Shown here: positions 34,694 through 42,434 of the stretch, piece by piece
Position numbering within the stretch: position 1 is the stretch's first letter
How the letters are laid out: every line of letters begins with the position of its first letter
NCBI GenBank assembly: GCA_027488935.1
Contig: JAIYAP010000073.1
Coordinates: 1 to 64,000, forward strand
Reading direction: 5' to 3'
Source of the DNA: Saprospiraceae bacterium
GTDB taxonomy: Bacteria > Bacteroidota > Bacteroidia > Chitinophagales > Saprospiraceae
Length of the DNA: 64,000 nt
Notes under the pieces: model-generated
What the model was told of the DNA's origin: nothing
Database searches by the model: none
The model's input: only the letters and a program-made list of their open reading frames with translations
Position numbers and translations under genes: made by a program

Positions 34694-35515
34694 ATGAAAA
34701 AAATGATTGGCTTGTTGCTGCTCTCCGGGATGATTTTATGGGGCAGCGCCTGTAAAAGTAATTTCGAACGCGTCCGCACCAGTGGAAACGCGGAAACAAT
34801 TATTAATAAAGCGTTCGAACTGTACGAAGCGAAGGATTACCAACGCGCCCAAACCTTGTTTGACCTCGTACTGACCAGTTTGCGCGGCGACAATCGGGCG
34901 GAAAAAGCCTATTATTATTACGCCTACACCCACTATTACCTCAAACAATACCTCTTGGGTGCTTATTATTTTAAAACGTTCTCCAACACGTTTTTAAATT
35001 CTCCCTTCCGCGAAGAATCTGCCTTCATGTCGGCTTATTGCAATTTTAAACTTTCTCCGACTTACCGCCTCGATCAGGGCAATACCAAAACGGCCATTGA
35101 AGAGTTTCAACTGTTCACCAACCTTTACCCAAAAAGTACCCGGATTGATGAATGCAATAAGTTGATCGATATTATGCGCCGCAAACTGGAAGAAAAAGCC
35201 CTGGCAGAAGGCCAATTGTACTACAACTTGCGCCAATACCAGTCAGCAGTAATCACGTTTGATAATTTGCTGCGCGATTATCCTGAAAGTCCAGATGCCG
35301 AACGGGTGCGTTTTTTGGTGGCCCGTGCTGATTTCTTGCTGAGCGAAAACAGTATTGTTGAAAAAAGAGAAGAACGCTACCGTGAAACGACCAAACGTTG
35401 TGAAGAGTTTTTGCGCAAATACCCGAATGGTAAATACACCAAAGACATCAAAGATTTGAAAAAATCGGCTGAAGAAGCCGCAACTGCCATAAGAAACCGC
35501 CTAAAAGCCACCTGA
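34694..35515 (+). CDS. bamD: Outer membrane assembly lipoprotein BamD
   Basis: 273 residues. A lipoprotein signal with lipobox GSAC (Cys about 20) is followed by five TPR-type helical repeats, such as AFELYEAKDYQRAQTLFDLVL, YYLKQYLLGAYYFKTFSNTF and YYNLRQYQSAVITFDNLLRDYP. BamD acts with BamA to fold outer-membrane beta-barrels. The ATG at 34694 is preferred over a TTG 9 nt upstream that lies inside the promoter. It heads the conserved series bamD, rpoZ-like, coaBC, DUF4835. Confidence 0.93.
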   Translation: MKKMIGLLLLSGMILWGSACKSNFERVRTSGNAETIINKAFELYEAKDYQRAQTLFDLVLTSLRGDNRAEKAYYYYAYTHYYLKQYLLGAYYFKTFSNTFLNSPFREESAFMSAYCNFKLSPTYRLDQGNTKTAIEEFQLFTNLYPKSTRIDECNKLIDIMRRKLEEKALAEGQLYYNLRQYQSAVITFDNLLRDYPESPDAERVRFLVARADFLLSENSIVEKREERYRETTKRCEEFLRKYPNGKYTKDIKDLKKSAEEAATAIRNRLKAT

Positions 35516-35599
35516 TCAGCAACCATACAACCTAAAATCTAGGTGTATGGACCGTCTGTTCAACTCATCATTCCATCAAATTTTTTATTCCGCACTTTT

Positions 35600-35932
35600 A
35601 TGAGCGATATCAAAAGTAAAGCCCAGGGCCTTGATGCCAATGTTCAACCGCGCGACGTAATTGAACTGGTGAACAAAACCGGAAATATCTACGAAAGTAT
35701 TTCCATTGTTGCCAAACGCGCGCGCCAAATTTCCAGTGACCTGAAATGGGAAATCCAGCGCAAACTGGAAGAGTTTGCAGTAAGCTCTGATACCATTGAA
35801 GAAGTACAGGAAAACAAAGAACAGATAGAAATTTCTAAGTTCTATGAGCGCCTGCCCAATACACCCATCATCGCTACCAACGAATTTCTGAACAATGAAA
35901 TTCAATGGCGTTACAACGAAGAAAAGGAATAA
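35600..35932 (+). CDS. RNA polymerase omega-like subunit
   Basis: 110 residues of the Rpb6/RpoZ-like family specific to Bacteroidota. Diagnostic segments are LVNKTGNIYESISIVAKRARQIS and EENKEQIEISKFYERLP-type sequence near the C-terminus, which bind and stabilise the polymerase beta' subunit. The start at 35600 (MSDIKSKAQ) is preferred because an upstream extension to 35543 is not family-like. A short hairpin (35522-35549) lies between it and bamD. Its stop overlaps the coaBC start by one base (TAATG). Confidence 0.85.
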   Translation: MSDIKSKAQGLDANVQPRDVIELVNKTGNIYESISIVAKRARQISSDLKWEIQRKLEEFAVSSDTIEEVQENKEQIEISKFYERLPNTPIIATNEFLNNEIQWRYNEEKE

Positions 35933-37110
35933 TGAACCTCATTCTCGGTATAAGCGGGTCAATTGCTGCCTATAAATCGGCAACATTGACCCGTTTGTTT
36001 GTTAAAAATGGCCATGATGTGCAGGTTTTGATGACAGAATCGGCCACCGCCTTTATTACGCCGCTTACCCTGTCTACCCTATCCAAACACCCCGTTTATT
36101 CGGAAGTGCGCTCGGAAGCAGGCTGGAACAACCACGTAGACTTAGGACTCTGGGCCCATGCGCTTCTCATCGCACCTGCCAGCGCCAACACTTTAGCCAA
36201 ACTGGCCAACGGCATCTGCGACAATATTTTATGCGCCGTGTACCTATCCGCGCGCTGTCCAGTTTTTGTAGCTCCCGCCATGGATGTTGATATGTGGCAC
36301 CACCCCGCTACCCAGGAAAATATCCAAAAATTAATCAAACACGGGGTTCATATCATCCCGGTTGGACACGGTGAACTGGCCAGTGGGCTTGTAGGCGATG
36401 GCCGCATGGCAGAACCCGAAGATATCCAGCAGTATTTGATGCGCTTTTTCGAGCAAAAACAAGACTTACTGGGAAAAAAAGTGCTGATCACCGCCGGACC
36501 AACCCAGGAAAATATTGATCCGGTGCGTTTTATCAGCAACCATTCCAGCGGAAAAATGGGCATTGCGCTTGCCGATGAACTCGCATCCAGGGGTGCGCTG
36601 GTAACCCTTGTACTCGGCCCCACCCACTTGCGCCCAAAACATGCCGATATTTCGGTCGTACCAGTGGTTTCGGCCCAACAAATGTACGAAGCAAGTGCCC
36701 TGGCCTTTCCGACAACCGATGTGACCATTTTAGCCGCCGCTGTAGCCGATTATCGCCCAGCAAGCGTAGCGCAAGTAAAAATTAAAAAAGCCGCCGCCGA
36801 TATGTCGATCGAATTAGAGAAAACCATCGACATCGCTGCAACTTTAGGCGCTCAAAAACGGCCCGACCAATACCTCATCGGCTTTGCACTTGAAACAGAC
36901 CACGAAATGGAGCACGCGCAAATAAAATTACAGCGCAAAAATTTTGATTTTATCGTACTCAATTCTTTACAGGATGCCGGTGCTGGATTTGGGCACGATA
37001 CCAATAAAATTACCATGCTTTTTCGAAATGGCGTTGTAAAACCCCTTCCTTTGATGGCCAAAACAGCCGTAGCAACCGCAATTGTGTCCGAAATTGCAGG
37101 TTTGTATTAA
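35932..37110 (+). CDS. coaBC: Bifunctional phosphopantothenoylcysteine decarboxylase/phosphopantothenate-cysteine ligase
   Basis: 392 residues; makes 4'-phosphopantetheine precursors for coenzyme A. The N-terminal flavoprotein CoaC domain (about 1-180) has GISGSIAAYKS, the conserved His region NNHVDLGLWAHALLIAPASANT, and APAMDVDMW. The C-terminal CoaB domain (about 185-392) has VLITAGPTQENIDPVRFISNHSSGKMG and ILAAAVADYRP. The ATG used overlaps the preceding stop codon, indicating translational coupling with the omega-like gene. Confidence 0.95.
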   Translation: MNLILGISGSIAAYKSATLTRLFVKNGHDVQVLMTESATAFITPLTLSTLSKHPVYSEVRSEAGWNNHVDLGLWAHALLIAPASANTLAKLANGICDNILCAVYLSARCPVFVAPAMDVDMWHHPATQENIQKLIKHGVHIIPVGHGELASGLVGDGRMAEPEDIQQYLMRFFEQKQDLLGKKVLITAGPTQENIDPVRFISNHSSGKMGIALADELASRGALVTLVLGPTHLRPKHADISVVPVVSAQQMYEASALAFPTTDVTILAAAVADYRPASVAQVKIKKAAADMSIELEKTIDIAATLGAQKRPDQYLIGFALETDHEMEHAQIKLQRKNFDFIVLNSLQDAGAGFGHDTNKITMLFRNGVVKPLPLMAKTAVATAIVSEIAGLY

Positions 37111-37195
37111 TGCCTGGCAACCCAATTGCCCGTTTTTGCATCAAGGGAACAGAAACTCCTCCCCAACAAAACAATTCATTTTTCATCCCTATATT

Positions 37196-38128
37196 ATGAT
37201 GGTCGATATGCGCCAACGTTTTATCCTAACATTTTGCCTCCTGGCACTTGGCTTCAGCAGTATGCTGGCGCAAGGCGAACTGAATGCAACCGTTAAAATC
37301 AATACCCCGCAGCTGCAACGAAATGACCGCAGGGTGTTCGACCAACTGGAAGTCGCACTGAGGGACTTTCTGAATACAACCAAGTGGACCCAAGATATTT
37401 ATGAACCCGACGAGCGGATTAACTGTAATTTCATTCTGACCGTCTCAGAAGAGTTGAGCAGCACCTCTTTTAAAGGAGAACTCGCAGTTCAATCAACGCG
37501 CAAGATTTACGGATCGGGTTATGACTCTCCGCTGTTATCACATCTCGATAAAGATGTGGTGTTTACATATGAGCAAAACCAACCTATTGAGTTTTTGCCC
37601 GATGCAACAGACAACCAGAATCTTTCTGCGATGGTTGCTTTTTACGCCTATATTATATTGGCCATGGATTATGACTCCTTTTCTTTGTTCGGGGGCGATC
37701 AATATCTGGCTACTGCCCAACAAATTGTAACCAATATTCAAAACTCCAGCACCAACAATGCCGGAGGCTGGCGTCCGTCAGGCAGCGACAAAAACAGAAG
37801 CCGGTATTGGATTTCTGAAAACCTGACCAACCCTCGGGTAAAACCCATGCGGGCTGCGATGTATAATTACTATAGAAAAGGCCTCGATATGTTTTCCATC
37901 AACATGGAGCAAGCCAAAAATTCAATTTTTTCAGCCCTAGAGGAAGTGGAAAAAGTGAATGCTTCTTATTTCAATTCAATGATTGTGCAGATGTTCGCAA
38001 ATGCAAAACGCGATGAATTGGTTGAAATGTGGAAACTCGGGACAAAAGCGCAGAAGGACCGCGTGATTCAAATTATGTCAAAAATAGATCCAGCCAATGG
38101 CGGCCGTTATCGCGAAATTGGGGGCTAG
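37196..38128 (+). CDS. DUF4835 family secreted protein
   Basis: 310 residues with a signal peptide (MRQRFILTFCLLALGFSSMLAQ). The segments LNATVKINTPQLQRNDRRVFDQLEVALRDF at the start and FYAYIILAMDYDSFSLFGG in the middle are hallmarks of DUF4835, a Bacteroidota-specific family that normally sits between coaBC and recN. Here recN does not follow; a terminator and rseP come next. Three closely spaced ATGs (37196, 37199, 37208) are possible starts. The role is unknown; the location suggests an envelope function. Confidence 0.9.
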   Translation: MMVDMRQRFILTFCLLALGFSSMLAQGELNATVKINTPQLQRNDRRVFDQLEVALRDFLNTTKWTQDIYEPDERINCNFILTVSEELSSTSFKGELAVQSTRKIYGSGYDSPLLSHLDKDVVFTYEQNQPIEFLPDATDNQNLSAMVAFYAYIILAMDYDSFSLFGGDQYLATAQQIVTNIQNSSTNNAGGWRPSGSDKNRSRYWISENLTNPRVKPMRAAMYNYYRKGLDMFSINMEQAKNSIFSALEEVEKVNASYFNSMIVQMFANAKRDELVEMWKLGTKAQKDRVIQIMSKIDPANGGRYREIGG

Positions 38129-38181
38129 GGTCGTTTTATTATTCAATTGACGCTAATTTCGAACAAAAACAGAAAATACCC

Positions 38182-38225
38182 AAAACGCTTCCGTAGCTTT
38201 GCACGAACTACGGAAGCGTTTTTTT
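38182..38225 (+). terminator. Strong rho-independent terminator after the DUF4835 gene
   Basis: A 15-bp stem (38182-38196 with 38208-38222) including ACGCTTCCGTAG, an 11-nt loop and seven T at 38219-38225. The stem and loop also contain a TAGCTTTG promoter box. Confidence 0.9.
38194..38201 (+). promoter_or_regulatory. Possible rseP -7 box inside the terminator loop
   Basis: TAGCTTTG spans the end of the terminator's left arm and its loop. Initiation near 38205 would skip the left arm, so the new transcript could not form the terminator. No TTG is seen at -33. Confidence 0.45.
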
Positions 38226-38258
38226 GTTATTCAAGTTTATAATCAACCATCCTTACAA

Positions 38259-39602
38259 ATGATCGTTCAAATCAGCCTTTTTTTGCTGAGCCTGTCCCTG
38301 CTGATTGTGTTGCATGAAATGGGCCACTTTTTCCCGGCCAAATGGTTCAAGATTCGCGTGGAGAAGTTTTACTTGTTTTTTGATTTTGCCCCCTTTAACG
38401 CCCTTTGGAAAATTAAGCGCGGAGAAACTGAATATGGTATCGGTTGGCTCCCCCTCGGCGGCTATGTGAAAATATCGGGTATGGTCGATGAGAGTATGGA
38501 TACGGAAGCACTCAAATTGCCGCCCCAACCTTGGGAATTTCGTTCCAAACCAGCCTGGCAACGACTTATTATTATGGTAGGCGGCGTAACGGTCAATTTC
38601 ATCCTGGGCTTCCTGATTTTTGGGATGATGCTCTTTATTTATGGGGAAGAATACATTCCAACGAGTTCCCTAAACAATGGCATGCAGATCGACTCCGTGC
38701 TCATGACCCAAGGGTTACGCAACGGCGATTTGATCACGAAAGTGGGTGACCGCAATTTTGATCGTCTCGACCCCATGGTATTTGTAAAAGAAATTGCCCT
38801 CAATAATGCCCGTTCCGTTACGGTGGTACGCGATGGACAATCCCTCGTACTGCCCATCAGTGCCGAATTTGGCACAAAACTGACGAGTGGCGAAGTACAG
38901 AAAAAAATGCTGTTGCTGCCAAGGGTCCCCTTTGAAGTAGCTGATTTGCAGGCAGGAAAGCCCGCAGAACGCGCAGGGATCAAAAAAGGCGATGTTATTG
39001 TTGGCCTCAATGGCACTCCTATTCGGTTTTATGAAGATTATGCCCAACTTGCCAATCAGTTTAAAGGACAACCTGTTACCATCAAAGTATTGCGTGGAAC
39101 GGATTCCCTCGATATTAACCTGACCCTGATGGAAAAAGGCACCCTCGGCGTAGCACGGGAGTTGAAACGTTTTTTCAAACTGGAAAGACAGCAATATAGC
39201 TTTTTTGAGGCCTTGCCAGCCGGTGTCAACAAAGGCATCAGTTTTTTGCAAGACCAGATCAAGGCCTTTGGACAAATGTTTAAAGGTAAAATATCGGCCA
39301 AAGACAACCTGGGCAGCATCATCAGTATCGGCAATATGTACCCTACTTCCTTTGATTGGGAAGCATTTTGGAACATTACGGCTTCATTAAGCATTATCCT
39401 GGCTTTCATGAACCTCCTGCCTATTCCGGCATTGGATGGCGGTTATGTGCTCTTTTTGATTTGGGAAGTAGTCACCGGTCGTAAAGTAAGCGATAAATTC
39501 ATGGAAAAAGCAGTCACCTTCGGGTTCTTCTTACTCTTGGCTTTGATGATTTTTGCCTTCAGCCTGGATATTTGGCGGCATTTGATTTCTAGATTCTTTT
39601 AA
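38259..39602 (+). CDS. rseP: RIP metalloprotease RseP (site-2 protease)
   Basis: 447 residues. An intramembrane zinc protease that cleaves anti-sigma factors or signal-peptide remnants. HEMGH (19-23) in the first membrane span holds the zinc ligands and catalytic Glu. Two PDZ domains (about 125-200 and 215-290; GIKKGDVIVGLNGTPI is the second carboxylate-binding loop) and the C-terminal motif NLLPIPALDGG supply the remaining Asp. The start MIVQISLFLL is chosen because the upstream frame runs into the terminator. In this phylum dxr usually precedes rseP, but it does not here. The hscB-like gene follows after 2 bp. Confidence 0.95.
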   Translation: MIVQISLFLLSLSLLIVLHEMGHFFPAKWFKIRVEKFYLFFDFAPFNALWKIKRGETEYGIGWLPLGGYVKISGMVDESMDTEALKLPPQPWEFRSKPAWQRLIIMVGGVTVNFILGFLIFGMMLFIYGEEYIPTSSLNNGMQIDSVLMTQGLRNGDLITKVGDRNFDRLDPMVFVKEIALNNARSVTVVRDGQSLVLPISAEFGTKLTSGEVQKKMLLLPRVPFEVADLQAGKPAERAGIKKGDVIVGLNGTPIRFYEDYAQLANQFKGQPVTIKVLRGTDSLDINLTLMEKGTLGVARELKRFFKLERQQYSFFEALPAGVNKGISFLQDQIKAFGQMFKGKISAKDNLGSIISIGNMYPTSFDWEAFWNITASLSIILAFMNLLPIPALDGGYVLFLIWEVVTGRKVSDKFMEKAVTFGFFLLLALMIFAFSLDIWRHLISRFF

Positions 39603-39604
39603 CG

Positions 39605-40132
39605 GTGCACCACTTCGAATTTTACGGCATCCCCATTTCATTTCACCCAGATGAAGCGGAAGTGAAGCGGATTTTTTACGCCAACAGTAAAAAATTCCAC
39701 CCCGATTTTCATACGCTGGCTTCGGAGGCCGAACAAGAACAGGTTTTAGAAATGGCTTCCCGAAACAATGAAGCGTTTAAAATCTTATCTGATCCGGACA
39801 AGCGCATGCGGTATATCTTGGAAATCCATGATTTACTGGGCGATGAAACAAACCAGGTGGCCTTGCCCCAGGCCTTTTTGATGGACATGATGGATATCAA
39901 TGAAGCCTTGATTGAACTGGAGTTCGATTTTGATGCGACGAAATACGAAGCAACTGTAAGTCAAGTAGATACATTGGCGGAAGAACTGGAAAAATCGATC
40001 GCTTCTTCCCTGTCTAACCCCTTGGAAGGCCCTGATTTGCAGGCAACTTTAATTTTTGTGAGAAATTTTTATTTAAAAAAGCGCTACCTATTGCGTATTA
40101 AAGAAAACCTCCGTAAATTTGCGTCCGCTTAA
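39605..40132 (+). CDS. hscB: HscB-like J-domain co-chaperone for Fe-S cluster assembly
   Basis: 175 residues starting with GTG. FEFYGIPISFHPDEAEVKRIFY followed by KKFHPDFHT (HPD at 32-34) is an HscB-type J domain that stimulates an Hsp70 ATPase. The C-terminal three-helix region (about 90-175) contains MDMMDINEALIELEFD, matching the domain that binds the IscU scaffold. No isc genes are adjacent. It is almost certainly cotranscribed with rseP. Fe-S role by family; the partner is inference. Confidence 0.85.
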   Translation: MHHFEFYGIPISFHPDEAEVKRIFYANSKKFHPDFHTLASEAEQEQVLEMASRNNEAFKILSDPDKRMRYILEIHDLLGDETNQVALPQAFLMDMMDINEALIELEFDFDATKYEATVSQVDTLAEELEKSIASSLSNPLEGPDLQATLIFVRNFYLKKRYLLRIKENLRKFASA

Positions 40133-40159
40133 AGCAGGTAGGTTTTTAAAACCGATCTG

Positions 40160-40226
40160 GCAGCCTAAATCTACCAGGTTTTTAAGCAGCCTAAATCTAT
40201 CAGGTTTTAAAAACCTGGTAGATTTA
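40160..40226. repeat. Short direct and inverted repeats in front of tRNA-Leu
   Basis: GCAGCCTAAATCTACCAGG (from 40160) recurs with one change from 40186. The second copy forms a 17-position hairpin (40192-40208 with 40210-40226, one wobble). The third arm is an exact complement of the first copy, so alternative pairings exist. No T-run follows. Confidence 0.75.
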
Positions 40227-40229
40227 AAC

Positions 40230-40312
40230 GCGGGAATGGCGGAATGGTAGACGCGCTGGTCTCAAACACCAGTGACCGCAAGGACGTGCGAGTTCGAGTC
40301 TCGCTTCCCGCA
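40230..40312 (+). tRNA. tRNA-Leu (anticodon CAA)
   Basis: 83 nt. The acceptor stem GCGGGAA/TTCCCGC has discriminator A and no encoded CCA. The anticodon stem CTGGT/ACCAG has loop CTCAAAC, giving CAA for UUG codons. The long variable arm TGACCGCAAGGACGTGCG and the T loop GTTCGAGTC fit a class II leucine tRNA. Confidence 0.95.
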
Positions 40313-40322
40313 CAACAATTTT

Positions 40323-40364
40323 AAACGCCGTGTAAACAGAAACTGTTTAACACGGCGTTTTTTT
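40323..40364 (+). terminator. Terminator of tRNA-Leu
   Basis: The stem AAACGCCGTGT-AAACAG pairs with CTGTTTAACACGGCGTTT with a single bulged T, followed by a T-run (40358-40364). Confidence 0.88.
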
Positions 40365-40406
40365 ATTTTAACACCTTACTAAGATTAGTACACTTCCTTT
40401 ATACCC

Positions 40407-40414
40407 TATTTTTG
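40407..40414 (+). promoter_or_regulatory. -7 box for the 40443 gene
   Basis: TATTTTTG lies 28 nt before the ATG. No TTG at -33. Confidence 0.45.
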
Positions 40415-40442
40415 TATAATTTAATTTATAAAAACGTACAAA

Positions 40443-40805
40443 ATGAACTCAACCAAACTTTTGATCTTATTGGTTTTTACCCCATTTATGTTGCGTAGCC
40501 AAACCGTAGATGGTATCAACCTGGCTGAACAACCAGAAATCACGTATGTAGAAATACGGGATCGCTTGTATTCCATTGGCCTTAGAAAACATGCTGTAAT
40601 TATTGAATTTGGTCAGGGGAATAAGCATTATTTGGATTCCAGCCAGGTGTTGACCCCTGATGGCAAAGAAGTTCGCTTAAATAGTGGGATCGATGCTTTG
40701 AATCATTTTACGCAGTGGGGCTGGGACCTTTTATACCAACCAGTAGTTTTAGCCGACTCTAGTGGAAGCGTTGTTTACCATTACTTTTTGAAGCGGCGCA
40801 AGTAG
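40443..40805 (+). CDS. Small secreted protein of unknown function
   Basis: 120 residues. A signal peptide (MNSTKLLILLVFTPFMLRSQ) precedes a mixed alpha/beta region with EITYVEIRDRLYSIGLRKHAVIIEFGQG and a basic C-terminus (FLKRRK). I recognise no domain. The gene is alone between the tRNA terminator and the DUF1573 gene 144 bp downstream. Codon use and base content look like those of its neighbours. Confidence 0.7.
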   Translation: MNSTKLLILLVFTPFMLRSQTVDGINLAEQPEITYVEIRDRLYSIGLRKHAVIIEFGQGNKHYLDSSQVLTPDGKEVRLNSGIDALNHFTQWGWDLLYQPVVLADSSGSVVYHYFLKRRK

Positions 40806-40949
40806 AAAAGCACGCTTCGATTGCTGGAAGTAATTCAAATTCAGGTGCTTTCAAAGGTCGATCTTGCATGATATGCAATTTAGGCCTGATATTTGCATTT
40901 GATATTTCACTTTCACCCCTCATTCATTACACCATAATTGTATTGGAAC

Positions 40950-41561
40950 ATGCACACACGCTTTTTACTAATCGTTTTTTTATTGAGTTTGAGCCAAATT
41001 CAGGCACAAACAGGCACCACCCCACCAGCAGATATTCGCACCCAACTCAAAGCACTTACAGTGAATGAGAAATTGAAGTTGCTCGAGTATATGCGTCACA
41101 TGGGCACCAACCTCGACAAGGAGGTACAGCATACCTACGAACAATTAAGCAATGAAAAACGAAATCGGGCCCTCGCGTACATCGAAATGCAAAAGGCTGG
41201 TGCATCTGCAGATGTTCCGCGCACGACGGTAGAATATCACCGCGACACCGTTAATTTTGGAAATATTGAAGAAGGGATTGTGGTGATCGATACCTTCCAA
41301 TTTACCAATACCGGCAACGCACCTTATATTATCCGGGAGGTGAAAAGCAGTTGTGATTGTACGGTACTAAAACGCCCCGAATTCCCCATTATGCCAGGCG
41401 AAACCAGCACATTACGCGTAGAATTTGACAGTAATGGAAAAGCCGGTACTTCTCAGCCGGGTGTCATTATATATGATAACTCTACGCCAAACGGTCGGAA
41501 TATTGTCTACCTGAAAGGGTCTGTTAGTCCACGCGTAAAGCCCAAACGTCAGGGAGGCTAG
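40950..41561 (+). CDS. DUF1573 domain secreted protein
   Basis: 203 residues from the ATG at 40950. The signal peptide ends at SQIQAQ. A helical region (about 30-90, with VNEKLKLLEYMRHM) precedes a DUF1573 immunoglobulin-like domain (about 95-195). The domain carries the typical FGNIEEGIVVIDTFQFTNTG, IREVKSSCDCTV and PGETSTLRVEFDSNGKAG. DUF1573 is common in exported Bacteroidota proteins; no biochemical role is established to my knowledge. Confidence 0.88.
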   Translation: MHTRFLLIVFLLSLSQIQAQTGTTPPADIRTQLKALTVNEKLKLLEYMRHMGTNLDKEVQHTYEQLSNEKRNRALAYIEMQKAGASADVPRTTVEYHRDTVNFGNIEEGIVVIDTFQFTNTGNAPYIIREVKSSCDCTVLKRPEFPIMPGETSTLRVEFDSNGKAGTSQPGVIIYDNSTPNGRNIVYLKGSVSPRVKPKRQGG

Positions 41562-41604
41562 GAATTATTTTCCAACCTTTTCATTTTCTGCTTGTTGTGC
41601 ATAA

Positions 41605-42027
41605 ATGCGCAATGAAACTTTATTGTTGCAAGCTCGACCTGTGCTTGCCCTAGACATCCAACAAACTGGCGAAGATGAACATTTTCAAAATGAAACCTTA
41701 AGGCCCATTCTAAAATTGCAACACGATCTGCTGCTGGCAGTTTATCAAACACAAATTGAAAAAAGATTCAGCACCTTTCTGAAACTGCCATCTGTGCAAC
41801 GTCCACAATGGATTGCTGATAGCATTCGGGCCGACCAGCGCCTGCGCAATTTGATGGCAGGCATCATCATTGGCCAATTTACAGTAGCAGAATATCAAAT
41901 ATTCAGAAAAAATGAGTCGGAATTAATGCGGAGACTTGTATCACTGTTGATCCAACGCATTCAATCGGCCGATAAAGAACTCATTGGCAGAATAGAAACG
42001 GAGATCGCCACGATGGGCGGCGTGTAA
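41605..42027 (+). CDS. Conserved Bacteroidota protein of unknown function
   Basis: 140 residues, no signal peptide. EDEHFQNETLRPILKLQHDLLLAVYQ followed by helices with LRNLMAGIIIGQFTVAEYQIF resembles a conserved family that databases often label glyoxalase without support. No metal-binding motif for glyoxalase is visible. It starts 43 bp after the DUF1573 gene. A candidate minus-strand RNA gene begins beyond its 3' end and points back toward it. Confidence 0.72.
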   Translation: MRNETLLLQARPVLALDIQQTGEDEHFQNETLRPILKLQHDLLLAVYQTQIEKRFSTFLKLPSVQRPQWIADSIRADQRLRNLMAGIIIGQFTVAEYQIFRKNESELMRRLVSLLIQRIQSADKELIGRIETEIATMGGV

Positions 42028-42045
42028 TACCACGAAAAAAAGGAG

Positions 42046-42172
42046 GAGAAAAAAGAAAAGAATGAATCCCGGCAGCCGACAGGCCTTTGCCCGCGTTCTC
42101 AATTGGTTCTCCCCGTAAATGAATTTGGGTGTTTTCTTGAATCTCGGACTGCCGGGAAAATTCATACAGGTA
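42046..42172 (-). ncRNA. Candidate structured small RNA
   Basis: Predicted minus-strand RNA of about 115-125 nt. Its two ends pair: ATGAAT (42062-42067) with ATTCAT (42160-42165), CCCGGCAG (42068-42075) with CTGCCGGG (42149-42156), and CCGA (42076-42079) with TCGG (42144-42147). That is 18 bp with two small bulges, enclosing about 64 nt with a repeated GAGAAC. On the minus strand the stem is preceded by a TACTTTTG box and followed by a U-rich tract (TTCATTCTTTTCTTTTTTC). The closed-stem design recalls 6S-type RNAs, but I cannot show homology. Confidence 0.45.
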
Positions 42173-42175
42173 GCA

Positions 42176-42183
42176 CAAAAGTA
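42176..42183 (-). promoter_or_regulatory. -7 box of the candidate small RNA
   Basis: Minus-strand TACTTTTG fits TAnnTTTG and would start transcription near 42172, just outside the terminal stem. No TTG at -33. Confidence 0.4.
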
Positions 42184-42314
42184 ACATAATTTTTGAAAAA
42201 TAAAATTCTGTTTTACTTTATTTTTTCAGTGCAAATCCGAATGTTTATCCAAACTTCATATTTTGTTAACAATTTTAACGGTGCATCAGGCTTTTTTAGC
42301 CCGATTATTAGTCC

Positions 42315-42322
42315 TATCTTTG
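42315..42322 (+). promoter_or_regulatory. typA promoter -7 box
   Basis: TATCTTTG is a perfect match, giving a leader of about 110 nt to the ATG at 42435 or 76 nt to an in-frame ATG at 42402. Confidence 0.55.
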
Positions 42323-42434
42323 CAGCTTGTGAAACCCAAGCAAAGAACTTTTATTTAATTTCGCGTTTAAAGCGAAAAGGCAATTAAAATTTCATTTAAC
42401 CATGCCTTTTCACTCAATCGCCAAACAATCTTTT

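Larger units (their letters stand above)
42028..42434. other. 407-bp gene-free stretch with candidate ncRNA and typA promoter
   Basis: Between two plus-strand genes. It holds a self-complementary block (42062-42165) with a minus-strand promoter box, then the typA promoter (42315-42322). A 64-residue plus frame at 42193 starts at TTG and runs through the typA promoter, so I do not accept it as a gene. Confidence 0.7.

Noticed and set aside
40230-40380. Integration (att) site at tRNA-Leu
   Set aside because: No integrase and no direct repeat of the tRNA 3' end was seen downstream.
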